Assembly: GCA_029948255.1 (NCBI GenBank)
Contig: JALIZF010001235.1
Coordinates: 62,001 to 126,000, forward strand
DNA: 64,000 bases
Reading direction: 5' to 3'
Source: Telmatactis stephensoni
Taxonomy: Eukaryota > Cnidaria > Anthozoa > Actiniaria > Isophelliidae
How positions within the stretch are numbered: the first letter of the stretch is position 1; each line of letters opens with the position of its first letter. Below the pieces are notes generated by a model that saw nothing but the letters and a program-made list of their open reading frames with translations, ran no database searches and was not told where the DNA came from. Positions 1-21,500 of the stretch are shown here, one piece after another. The translations under genes were made by a program, and so were the position numbers.

Positions 1-153
1 GGCATCTTAGGCGTTCATTATGAGAGCATTCCTGGCATTCTGATAGATATGGAATTCGCTTCATTTCGACGCATTGATTTAAAGTTGCGATCGATATTTG
101 TGTCTGGACGATATGAATTAGCAAAGGAAGCAAATTATAACGCTTTCCACTAG

Positions 154-332
154 AAGTTTTAAAACTTCGTGCGGACATCTCCTCTTCTCGACTGACTGAA
201 TATGTTAACTACATTTTTCATAAAAATGTCGATCAGATAGGTCTTTTAGCTGCTGTGAGAAGTCATTTGCATAAGTCAATTTATCCGGGGACGCGGTTCG
301 GAACACCTGGCCTGTCACTTTTTGTTAAATAA
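154..332 (+). CDS. Probable last exon of an unrecognised gene (5' part lies outside window)
   Basis: An AG preceded by a short pyrimidine stretch (cgctttccactag) ends at 153. The following frame stays open for 58 codons to TAA at 330-332 and reads like protein (residues include RADISSS, KNVDQIGLL, GTPGLSLFVK). The same frame is closed by TAA at 138-140, so the exon must begin after that point, in phase 1. I do not recognise the protein. The AATAAA at 328-333 overlaps the stop codon, so it may not be the working poly(A) signal. The 150 bases before it would be intron; they hold another open frame in frame 1 (ending TAG 151-153) that I consider less likely. Confidence 0.35.
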
Positions 333-639
333 AGTAAACTACTAGTAAAATAGTTATTGTTACTTCTACGGACTTTTCTCCGTTTAGATATATTCTCATG
401 CAATCGAGACCCTGAAGGACTTACACCTTATTTCCATGATTTTCACATGCATTTACTGCTTTAACTGAATACGCCCAGAGTATTGTATTAATAGTTCTCT
501 TCCAGTTTCAGAATCAGGACCAGTAGTTTCGTCTAGTTTATTGGATATTCTCAATTTAGTTCCCAAACTGGAAGTTGGAGCGCGTTGGGACTACTCGTAG
601 GCGGTTGTGAGAATCATGAATTTAAATTTTTTCGCATTT

Positions 640-728
640 TGCGTAACTGATTTTTCGGAATACAGTTTGGGCTTCCTATATGCTAATTCAATCAAATACG
701 CATGCGCAAGTTTCGCTCTCAAAACAAA
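640..728 (+). promoter_or_regulatory. BRK1 proximal promoter / 5' UTR with NRF1-like motif
   Basis: The palindromic GCATGCGCA at 700-708 matches the core of the vertebrate NRF1 motif and lies about 20 bp before the BRK1 start codon. There is no TATA box, which fits a broadly expressed gene. The region 333-640 holds no other feature I can identify. The role is inferred from the motif only. Confidence 0.4.
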
Positions 729-2898
729 ATGGATTCCGTAAAGAAGGAAATTCAAGATGACTGGCAGAATCGCGAATTTATTGAAGTTATGTCTGAAGGA
801 ATAAAGAAAATAGCTGAATTCCTGAACGATTTTGGTAGGTTCCTGTTAATCTATGGATTACAGCCTACATTGTAGTGGACAAAGCGTCTACACATGTTTA
901 CATCTGTAGATCGGCTTAATCAATTTGAGGGCCATTCCATTTTTTTTATAACATTGTCTCCTTTTAATAACTCAACAGCAGCTGTTATTAAGACTCCTTT
1001 GTAAAGAGTTATTAGATTTTATTTATTGGGAATGTTATTGTTACTTTTGAGGATTGTTCTGGCTTTTGAAGTACGCGGTGTTTTTCAATGAAAATGTTAC
1101 AGCGAGTTGTCTGGGTGTTGCCTTGTTAGTATAACCACCCCGTACGTCCCCAATTTGTTTCCTTTTAAGAGAATAAGTCATGGTATGAATTCCTTGTCAC
1201 ACTTAGAAGAGGGAGTGTGTCATCTACTGGATAAAATGCTGTCATTGTTTCTCAAATAATGAACTGGATAAGAATTTATCCATCTACATGTACATCTACA
1301 AATTTAATTCACAAAGGTTTCCATGAACGTGAATTGGAAGTGATTCTCACAGTTGGGGAGGTGAATCATCTGTAAAATTGAGAAATTAGCATTTTTTTTT
1401 GTGAGTCCAGTAAAGCCAGCCTGCTCAACAGCTTCTTATAAGAAATTAATTTTGGTCCTTTATACAATAGACATTTCTTCCCAAGATACAGTTGATTGAG
1501 TCTTGTAATATCCAAAGCCTAAGTTTCAGTGAATGTGATGATGTGTTGACAATGAAGATTTGACAATAAAGCAGCTTTAGTCACTAATTTATCAATATAT
1601 GTAAATTATTTACATGATAACAAATAGCAAGTACAACAGGCTTTGAATAGTACAGCACTCACTCAACTCACCTTGGGAATCTGCTATTCAAGTTCATTAT
1701 AGGAGGGTCCTACTGAAAATCGCTTAATGTGAGTAGGTTTTACCTTCAATAAAGATTATTATTATAGGGTAATAAAAAACTGCAAAACAATAATAAATTT
1801 ATAAATTACATATTGCTGGTTTTCAATCATTCCCTTGAGAGTCAAAATATAAAAGAGTGGCAGCCATGTTGGTTGAACGAACAAGAGATAATAATGAGCA
1901 ATCTTTTGTTGAAGTTCAACCAAGATGGCCGCCGTGACGTCAATTGAAAGCCAGCAATTTGTTACCAGATAAAGATCTCTATCTTATATCAGGCTTGTAA
2001 CATGGTATATTTTCGTCTCACTGATCCCAGGTTTTTATGGAAATTTTGATCCCTGAGCCGATATTTTTCGAAATTTTTGATCCCTGATCCTTGGTCCAAA
2101 AAACTGAGCTGATCCCTGATCCTGACCCAATGTTCCTGATCCTCGATCCCACCCATTTGATCCCTGAGCCCGGGCCTCTGATCCCTGATCCTGGCCATAA
2201 TTTTGGGCTTGATCCGTGATCCCATATACCATGTTACGAGCCTGTTATATGTCCACTTCAAGTATGTTACCATGATTTCAATTGACTTTGTACAGGTTTG
2301 TGACTTTAATCTTTATTTATTTTTAGATATTTCATGTAGATCTAAGCTTGCAAAACTCAATGACAAAGTAACATCACTAGAGTTAAAAATTGAATATATT
2401 GAAGCAAGGGTATGTATAAGAGAGACATAACTAGTAAAACAACACAGTCATTACAGGGTACAGTTAGGGCACTCCCCAGTCCCCTTCCCCTTTCCCCTTT
2501 CCCTTCCCCTCCCCCTCCCCCTCTCTCAAAACCTCCCGCTCCCCTCCCCCTCCCCTTTGAGAGCCTGTAGGAAGGCTATGTAAATCATTGTTGTTTTTTC
2601 ACCCAACTAAAAATGATTGAGTGATCAGTGTGTTTTTCACAGAAATGAACTTAATTCCTGTGATATGAAGTTAGTTGTCCTTGATGGCCAAAGTAACTCT
2701 TTATTTTAGTGGCAAGCCCAAGGAAAAGAAAACCTGTTATCCCAGAAAAAGTGTTAGTCCAGAAGAAGTGTCATCTCAGCTACTGTACCAGTGTCAACTC
2801 TGCACATTTATGTAAACATCACCTCAGTTTGAAAACTAACAGTTTGATATTGTTTACTTTACTTGTAACAGGTTACAAAGGGAGAAACATTATCATAA
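729..2898 (+). CDS. BRK1: BRK1 (BRICK1/HSPC300), WAVE/SCAR complex subunit, 3 exons
   Basis: Exons are 729-834, 2327-2409 and 2872-2898, giving 71 aa (human BRK1 has 75). Introns are phase 1 and phase 0. The protein is a short coiled coil: QDDWQNREFIE, IKKIAEFLNDF, SCRSKLAKLND, KIEYIEARVTKGETLS all align with human BRK1. The final coding exon is only 27 nt (VTKGETLS then TAA) behind a clean acceptor (acttgtaacag). BRK1 is a small structural subunit of the WAVE regulatory complex, which relays Rac signals to Arp2/3 for branched actin assembly in the cytoplasm. If the second intron is not removed, an alternative end VCIRET-stop at 2430 results; the conserved VTKGETLS ending argues against that. 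A poly(A) signal AATAAA is at 3264-3269. Confidence 0.95.
1990..2244. repeat. Foldback element with internal GATCCCTGATCC-type repeats (BRK1 intron 1)
   Basis: The ends are inverted: CAGGCTTGTAACATGGTATA on the left and TATACCATGTTACGAGCCTG on the right. Between them, variants of TGATCCCTGATCC recur about ten times. The flanks share TTATAT (immediately before the left end and immediately after the right end), which may be part of a target-site duplication. CAGG termini suggest a non-autonomous hAT-like element, but no transposase is present. Confidence 0.55.
2466..2575. repeat. Pyrimidine-rich element fragment related to the one at 55.2 kb
   Basis: Tracts of CCCCTTCCCC/CCCCTCCCCC end in GAGAGCCTGTAGGAAGGCTA, closely resembling the right half of the polypurine/polypyrimidine hairpin at 55194-55384 (GAGAGCCTGTGGGCAGGCTA). 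It lies in BRK1 intron 2. Confidence 0.5.
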
Positions 2899-3170
2899 AG
2901 ATGTTGGATCAAACTTTTTGGTATACCCTGAAATCTCTGCTGTGGTGTAATCTGTAAATATTCCAACAAGATTAAAGAGAATCTATATTTTTTTATATTA
3001 CAAAATTGCACTATACACTTCAACATTTTACAATGTACATTACATGTAACTATCTGCGAAATCAGCCACATTCCACTAGAACTCAGTGACAGGTAGCTGA
3101 TTTCTAAGGCTATGTTAACTAAATAGACTAAGTTTTACACCAAGGCTGTAAACAGTAAAGGATTGTGCCC

Positions 3171-3201
<31 letters not shown>

Positions 3202-4690
3202 ACCCATCACCACCAAGTAATAATTGGTTTATATACAGCGGCATAGAGTGATTTCAGCCATAGAATAAAAATATAACTTAGGAATCAGAATAAGAGAAGC
3301 TCTGATGGAAATAATCTTTGATTGACACAAACCTGAATGTACAGTACATTCATGTCAGACTATTTTCATATTATGTTTTTATTTATTTATCTGTTTTGCA
3401 TCTGCTCAATATTTGTAAAAATGTCAAATTATTACTTAATAAAGAACATCTTAATAATTAGACTATTTGTTTTATGCTCAATAATGGTATCCTTCCATAT
3501 ATTTATTCTGGCATTCCTTCCTTCATCCATTAATCTATTTATCTATCTATCCATTCATTCATTTATTTATTTTTCATTCATTTGCTCATTCATTCATTCA
3601 CAATTCATCCAGGCATTCTTTCGTTCAAGACTGACTGTCCAATTCAATTCATCCATTCATTCTTTTTTTCTTATTTCTTTTTTTCTTTTATGTTTTTTGT
3701 TTGTTTGTTTTTTGTTTTGTTTTTTGTTTTGTTTTTGAATCTGACCAACTTTCATATTGTGAGAGCCTTCCTAAATATTTTGATAATCAATGCCAGATGG
3801 AGCACATTAAGCTGTAAAAAGGTCTATTGGGTCAATATTGAACAACTTGCAGCCATTCAAAAAATCCATATTTACTAAGAAATGTATGGATTACTGGACA
3901 TTTGTCATGCTCGATTTATATTTCTTTGTAAATTCTATCATATTTGGATAGCTGATAGTTGTTCAATGTTAAGTTGATTAACACCAAACCTTCAGGATTT
4001 TGTATAGCTTGATGTTCTCTGTCTGGCCATGTTGGACTTGGGTTGATTATCACAATATTCAGGAACTCATCCCCAGGCCCTCACGATATGAAAATGTCGC
4101 TTTTCTCACCCCTTGCATGACATTTTATTTTTTTATCCAACAGTAACAAAAATATAATATTTGAAAAGAGCACAGCAAAGTGTTGCCTTCCACCAAACGT
4201 TTCTATACAAAAAGTACCAACTTTGTCCGCCCTCAAAATTTCAATTTTTGCTAACTTTCATGTAGCTTTGGTGTGCTCTTTTCAAATGTTACATTTTTGT
4301 TCCTGCTCAATTAAAAAATAAAATTGTCATGCAAGGGGTGAGAAAAGCTCATTGCCTGTTTGCAGACATATCCGCTCTTGTCGGAACATTTTTTCTCAGC
4401 TAAATGACAAATTTTCAATAGAATACTGTATGGTTGAGAGCACATGAAGGGCAATTTTGCTGACATCATTTTAGACCTAGATAATGAGATTCAGGGGCTT
4501 AATTTTAATATCAACTTATTGAAAACAAGCAATTTATAAAAATATGGCACATACTATTCTTAGATTCTTTAAGGGCTTTTTGACGCTTTTTTTTCCACTT
4601 GAAACTATTTTTATCCACATTTCCCGTTTGATTTTCCTTGTTTATAAAAACATGCTATTAAAGTTTAAAAACATCTATTAATTCCGGTTC
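2899..4690. other. BRK1 3' UTR and BRK1-TGR intergenic region
   Basis: After the BRK1 stop there is an AATAAA at 3264-3269. Simple sequence follows: a C run then CA repeats at 3168-3202, and T-rich ATTC/TTTG repeats at 3500-3735. A foldback element occupies 4099-4348. I find no coding exon here; the 133-codon open frame at 3337-3738 is low-complexity. Confidence 0.6.
4099..4348. repeat. Foldback (inverted-repeat) element
   Basis: The left arm begins GCTTTTCTCACCCCTTGCAT and the right arm ends ATGCAAGGGGTGAGAAAAGC. The arms are about 70 bp, with further complementarity inside (gaaaagagcac against gtgctcttttc). No coding capacity; probably a MITE. Confidence 0.6.
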
Positions 4691-4875
4691 TCTGTCATGT
4701 GACAAAATTTGCCGACTCAGGATTAGTGATTCATTTGCATATGAGTCATCAATAATAACCGCTGACCTCAAGGATCGCTGTGTTTATTAAAAGTTTCCCG
4801 CTGTTCAAAGTCACACGTGAAACAAGTGACACGACCAATTCAAAGAAGTTTATAAAACAAAATAGCCTTATAAAG
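4690..4875 (+). promoter_or_regulatory. TGR promoter and non-coding first exon (inferred)
   Basis: A good donor (AAAG|GTAAGA) at 4875/4876 matches the acceptor ttccattatcag ending at 5107, upstream of the TGR start codon. The joined frame has an in-frame TAG in this exon and no ATG before 5176, so the exon is probably 5' UTR. An AP-1/CNC-Maf-like TGAGTCA lies at 4742-4748. In mammals, thioredoxin reductase genes are induced through related antioxidant-response elements, so redox control is plausible. The transcription start is not determinable by eye. Confidence 0.4.
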
Positions 4876-5175
4876 GTAAGAAGTCGCTTCGATTTCTATG
4901 CCTATTAAGTTTTGTTTGTTCTGTTAAGTTAAGACCTAATACAATTTATATCTATTCAAATTCATAAATTCAATTGACGTAACGCAAAATTTCACCGGGG
5001 TGCTTGTTATGCAAACGACCATAGACCATCTTCAAGCTGAAAACTACTCTTCAACTCATGAACTAGCCTTTTTCTTTACCTATCAAGTTTTTTCTTTCCA
5101 TTATCAGCCATAGGTATCATAACTTCAACCCTGAAGCGAACAAGATCGCCATCGCCTGAAGATTTGGACGCGAAC

Positions 5176-16438
<11,263 letters not shown>

Positions 16439-16523
16439 TTCCCTACTGCTTGTGCTGTCTAACTCACCAGATTATGAGTTTTGGGGGCACAACGGTAGGG
16501 AGTAATTACAGTAAACATAAACC

Positions 16524-16618
16524 CACTGTACGTATTGGCTGTTAATAGTCTAATGATAGCTTGATTTCTAAACCCAACTTGTGGGTGGATCTTGCCTGAT
16601 GATACAATGCATGTGGTG
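16524..16618 (+). promoter_or_regulatory. SECIS element (form 2-like) in TGR 3' UTR
   Basis: Core ATGA at 16553-16556 faces TGAT at 16597-16600 (non-Watson-Crick quartet). Lower helix: 16524-16537 with 16605-16618, 13 of 14 pairs including wobbles. Upper helix: 16559-16567 with 16587-16595. Unpaired AA at 16570-16571, then an extra mini-stem ACCCA (16572-16576) with TGGGT (16582-16586), which is what defines form 2. It starts 91 nt after the TGA (core 121 nt). It would direct Sec insertion through SBP2/EFSec. Confidence 0.8.
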
Positions 16619-16876
16619 TTTCAACATTGAAATTAAAAATAAATTAAAAATGGCTATTGTTTGCATACAAAGATCTCTTTATTATTACTGAATGTTCACA
16701 CAAATTCTGTAAAATACACAACGGTCTTATTATTGGAATGTTTGTATTATACTTGCACTCAACACGTGCTGTTTACTCTGTAAAATGTTATCATTGTGGT
16801 TGTGTACACTTGTAAATATTTTTGCAGTACTTAATATGTTTGTACTTTTAGGACAATCATAAGCTTTGTGAAGTTG

Positions 16877-16882
16877 AATAAA
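16877..16882 (+). terminator. Poly(A) signal AATAAA of TGR
   Basis: Canonical hexamer 439 nt after the stop, downstream of the SECIS. Confidence 0.5.
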
Positions 16883-17125
16883 AAACAAATGAGAGTACAG
16901 CAACTTGGATTGACAATTTTGATGTAGTTTTATTATTTTTTCTAACTGTGAAGATGGTGGTGTGAGCTCATTCATTCATTCACATGTGCCATTTTTTAAA
17001 GGTTTTTAATTAGAAGTTTTTCTCTATGAATGCAACTGTACATAGAATTGGTAAAGATACATATAAATTGATTCAATGATAACTCCACGTTACAACACAA
17101 CATCAACCACTACAGAAAAAATCTG

Positions 17126-17198
17126 AGCCCCAGGTGGGAACCGAACCCACGACCTTCCGATTAACTAGACGGATGCTCTACCACTGAGCTACTGGAAA
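17126..17198 (-). tRNA. tRNA-like gene or tRNA-derived SINE head
   Basis: On the minus strand: acceptor TTTCCAG pairs with CTGGGGC (6 of 7, two wobbles); D arm GCTC-AGTGGTA-GAGC holds the A box (TAGCTCAGTGGTAGAG); a perfect 5-bp T arm GTGGG/CCCAC holds the B box (GGTTCGGTTCC). The anticodon arm is imperfect (TCCG/CGGA, then a T-T mismatch and one extra base), with loop CTAGTTA suggesting AGT (Thr) if functional. Six T follow five bases after the end, a pol III stop. The weak anticodon stem leaves open a pseudogene or SINE. Confidence 0.55.
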
Positions 17199-17718
17199 CT
17201 AGTTAGAAACCGACTGAACTATACCAGGTGGAAACTGACACATAGTGAGTGCTGAAGGTGCAAAGGGGGGTTCAGAATGCTGTTCTGAGAAATTTTGAAA
17301 ATTTAAAGTATACCAAGATGCAATCTAGTGCATTCAGGGTGTTGTGTTTGAATTTGAAAACATTCCAGGACTAATATTGTACTAGAATTATTATTAATAA
17401 ATAAAATGCAGTTGTGTTATGTGACATCACAACCTCCAACATGCATGTAACATTTATTTCAAACACCAAAAATTCTTCAAGAACGTTTGTAGAAAGCAAA
17501 AATTCTTGACATCAAAGATTCTTTCAGTTGCTGGTGATGGAGCTGTTAACAGACGGTAAAAATCACTGGTCGCCATCAGAAAAGAAAAATTTGGTTTTTG
17601 AAGTTTTTACTGACATATAAATAGGGAAATATTAATGATAGTTATGAATACCTCAATATTATTGTTACATAATTAATATGTAAGCGCCCAATGTTGACTG
17701 TGAGTGTGGCTTGTTATT

Positions 17719-17984
17719 ACAGTGCTGCGCTTCGAACCGTTGCCACTTCCACAAAGTTTTTGATTAATTTTTGACATCTTTTTGACAACCTTGAATACCG
17801 CTAACCAATTAAATATCGTCGCTTCACTTTGATGTTTCGATATGATGTACAAACTCCGCCTATCGAGACATCAAAGTGAAGCGCCAGTATCTAATTGGTT
17901 AGCGGTATTCAAAGTTGTCCAAAAGATGTCAAAAAGTAATCAAAAACTTTGTGGTAGTGGCAACGGTTCGAGGCGCAGCACTGT
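17719..17984. repeat. Foldback element, ends ACAGTGCTGCGC
   Basis: Arms of about 125 bp pair end to end: ACAGTGCTGCGCTTCGAACC on the left against GGTTCGAGGCGCAGCACTGT on the right, through GACATCAAAGTGAAGCG in the centre. AGTGTGGCTTG occurs just outside both ends (17703-17713 and 17986-17996), perhaps a target duplication, although TTATT intervenes on the left. Confidence 0.6.
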
Positions 17985-18149
17985 AAGTGTGGCTTGTGTT
18001 CTTCATTCACGTCAGCCTTGAGTTCATCAGTTGAAAAACTGTTACAGGCCATTGATGTTAACGTTAAAATGAGGTTGATTTACCAAGGATAACTTGATCA
18101 AGATTGGTATCACACAAAAGTACAATAAAACACCACATAATAAATAGGT

Positions 18150-18155
18150 TTTATT
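18150..18155 (-). terminator. Poly(A) signal AATAAA of PKA-R (minus strand)
   Basis: TTTATT on the plus strand, about 385 nt past the PKA-R stop. Confidence 0.5.
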
Positions 18156-18538
18156 TACAGACAGCAAATGATCTTTTAACATTAGCCTAATGACGTTTAG
18201 TAATAAACTATTGGAATAGAAAATGTGCAACCTTGCACAAAACCAACAGGTTGAATCAACGTAATCCAGTAAGAGGCATGTTTTACAACATACCTTGGAA
18301 GTTTTTAAGTCATAAATACACTGAATATCCAAAATAAGCTATTTAAAAAATTAAAGTGATTTTTAACTAGTGTATATATAAAATCACCAGTAAATTGAGA
18401 AGATATTTCAGACATCTTTCTTACAATATAATCTTTGTAAAATTTAAATCAAATGAAAAGGTTCAATATATTTTCACCTTTGGAATAAAAACTTCAGCAG
18501 TCTTTTCTACAAAATATTACATCCATACAAAGGACGCC

Positions 18539-21500
18539 TTATCTTAAGTCGTCATGTTCAACACCAAACTTTTTCAGCTGTTCTTCATAGTCATCAATGC
18601 TTCTCTTCATAATGTCCATACAAGGTCCTAACAATCTTTCAAAAGCATGAACATCCAGAACTAATAAAAATACAGAGAAAAACCATTGAACAGAAGTTCA
18701 AAGCTCAAAATTCTGACCATATTTACAATCTTGACCAGTTTAAAATTTGTAATTTTCCAATAGCATTATTAGCTAATATATGATGTGCATGCTGATAGGT
18801 CAAATAGCATGAACCAACTCCAATGGGTGCATGCAAATCACTTTTTCAGTTTTGTGGAAAAATGTTGCAAAAATAATGGATAATGCATTAAAAGCTTTTT
18901 CATCAAGATTTCTTTATAAAAAAGTAAATATTAAAGTGATTAGTATTTCTAGATCTTTTCATTTCTAGATCTTCATATCCTGCAAGCAGACATTATTTTC
19001 TGACTCACCTCCCTAGGAGTGATGAGAAAAGTAACTCACTCTTAGGGAGGTGTAAAATAATGCCTGCTCACAGGGTAAGATCTTCATGGTTTTTGCAAAC
19101 AGGCACTTAATTTCAAAGTGCTTGATGAATTTATTTTTGAACATTTGAGGAAATCTTGTATTAATACTAGTAACCTTTAGGGGTGAAGATTAAACCATGC
19201 CCATTTTAGTACCTTTTAGAAACATTTAAATGACCAATGGTTAACCCCATTTAAAATATACAGCAGTCCCCAGGCTTTATCCCCTGGGTCCGGTTGTACG
19301 AAGGGTGAATAGCGCTATCCAGCGGATAAATCCTTATCCAGCGGATAAAATCTATACAAAATCTATACAGTGGATAACTCTTATCCGGTGGATAACTTTA
19401 TCCAACCTTCGTACAACCGGGCCCTGGTAGATAATGGCACATGCCGGCTATCCCAATGTTAGGCTGCTTTCTTTGAGATTTTTGAAACACACCACAGTTA
19501 ATTGTTCTACAGTCAACTGTCAGTTTGCAGTTTAACATTCTGATCATGCAAACTCAAAGATCACCTTGCTTTATATTGAAATCCAAGAGAAGTCTGATTT
19601 GATCATGGATCAATTATACACATTCAATGCTCACTAAAGGCGCTGTTACACAGTGCAATTTTTCTTGCAACTTATATTAGCATTGCATTGCAAGTTGCAG
19701 AAGAGATTGCACATGTAACACCCTTCTCTGCAAACATTGCAAGTTGCAGGAAACGTTAAACGAGTTTCTACTTTTTGCAATGTTGAGAAGCACATTACAG
19801 CATGTAACATCCATCCAGCAACCTGCAATGCAATCCCTGTCGCAAATGACCAATCAGAAAGCAGTGACCACGGACATATCTGGTTTTTCGAAGGTCAAGA
19901 AAGAGTTGTGTTGCGAGTTGCGAAGAGAAATTTTGCGAGCGTCTGACATCTTGCCAGCAACTTGCAATGCTCTGCTTTTGTCAGCATCGCATTGCAAGTT
20001 GCAAGAAAAATTGCATCGTGTAACAGCGCCTTAAGCAACTGTTAGTAATAGTTGCCACCCAAAAAAGTAGTTGGTATTAATACAAACAGAATTTGACTGG
20101 ATTACCTGCACAAGTGACTTCTCCTGTGGCATATACAGAAGCAGCTCTTGGTTTGTGGGTGAGAAGAGCTAACTCACCAAAGTAGCCACCCTGGGTAACT
20201 TTGGTCACTTCAACCTCAGTTGTGGGATCATTCTACAATTGAAATAAAAACATTACTGCAAGCAAAATTTTATGTATCTAGTGAAAACTGATTATACTGA
20301 ATAATCTGACTGTCATGCAGATACATACCCAATGCAAGTCAATCAATTGTATAATAAAGAAAAATTACTATGATCACAATTTGCCATCATGGAATTTAAA
20401 ATAGGAATCTCATTGAATCATTCAGTTTCTCAACCATGCTTGTACATTTTGTAAATTATAGCCAACTGGTTTGCCTCCTTGCCAGTTGGGTTTCTTAAAC
20501 ACTTTTAATTATTATTCATTTACATTATTTAGTTGTGATTATTTCAGTGGAGTGCCTGGAAACTAGCTCAGGATAGCTCTTTCACCATAAACAAAGCATT
20601 TAGAGTACTTTTTTTTTTACCAGGCAAGACTACACACATTCAATATCAAAGGTTGGTTTGCATTATCCAAAGACAGCCGGGCAAAACTCAGCAAAGTCAT
20701 GCTTATAGCCAGTAAATTTGTCTGGTGTTAAGTCCTTATTGAACCCAATGTAGAAGCATTTTACTACCACTTTAGTTCAAAGGAAATGGTGTACCCCAAA
20801 ACAGCTTACGTCATATGTCAACATACAATGCAAAGTGAGCAATAACTTTGGAATTATGAAAATAGAAAACATTTTTACTTGTTCCACAGACACAACAATT
20901 GGTGATTAAGTATAAATGTGTAAAGAATGAGAGAGCGTGTTATATGGGTGCATGGATAAAGATCTGAGCCAAAGGCAAGGATCTTTTGACCCAATATAAC
21001 ACGCTCTCAGTTCTTTACATTACTTATCAAACGTCTAGTTGTCTGTTATCACATTTGACCAGAATTTTCCAAGTTGGACTATTTTTGGCTTAGAAAAACA
21101 AAGTTAAACTTTATGTAAATGAACCAAAATCTTTTTCCAATATAAAGATCTACATTATGGTAGTGATTTCCATTGTGTTTTCTAATGAATTATTAATGAG
21201 CTTGATAAAAGAGGATATACATTACAGATGAAGATAAATGAAGCAATATCCTGGCGGTTAAACATACAATTGTACTGATCTTCTGCTGTCCAGCCCAACC
21301 CAACCCCCACAAAGCTGTTTATAATTCCTTACATTCTTTACGTGGCTAAACATTTACATGTAAGCTAGAGCCCCTTGAAAACTCAGATTAGTTTGAGAGC
21401 TGGTTGAAGAGCTTTGAGTGTTTACCTGATTGTGTATCCTAATGGAAACAACTCCTTCTTCTACAAAATACATGTAATCTGCTTCATCACCCTGTGAATA

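Larger units (their letters stand above)
16883..18149. other. Convergent intergenic region between TGR and PKA-R
   Basis: Holds the tRNA-like sequence (17126-17198) and a foldback element (17719-17984). I see no coding exon. Confidence 0.6.

Noticed and set aside
1..153. Open frame 1 from the window edge (50 codons)
   Set aside because: No recognisable family, and the next exon uses a different frame after an acceptor at 153; kept as probable intron.
2410..2430. BRK1 ending VCIRET by read-through, or an alternative third exon at 2710 (WQAQGKEN...)
   Set aside because: GTATGT is a good donor and the exon at 2872 gives the conserved VTKGETLS ending; the others do not.
2709..2957. 82-codon frame starting MASPRKRK
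   Set aside because: Overlaps the BRK1 last exon in another frame; no family.
3337..3738. 133-codon Phe/Ser/Ile-rich frame
   Set aside because: Low-complexity ATTC/TTTG repeats; no splice or family support.
19737..20034. Frames of 69 and 96 codons
   Set aside because: Translation of the TGCAACTTGC-rich foldback element.
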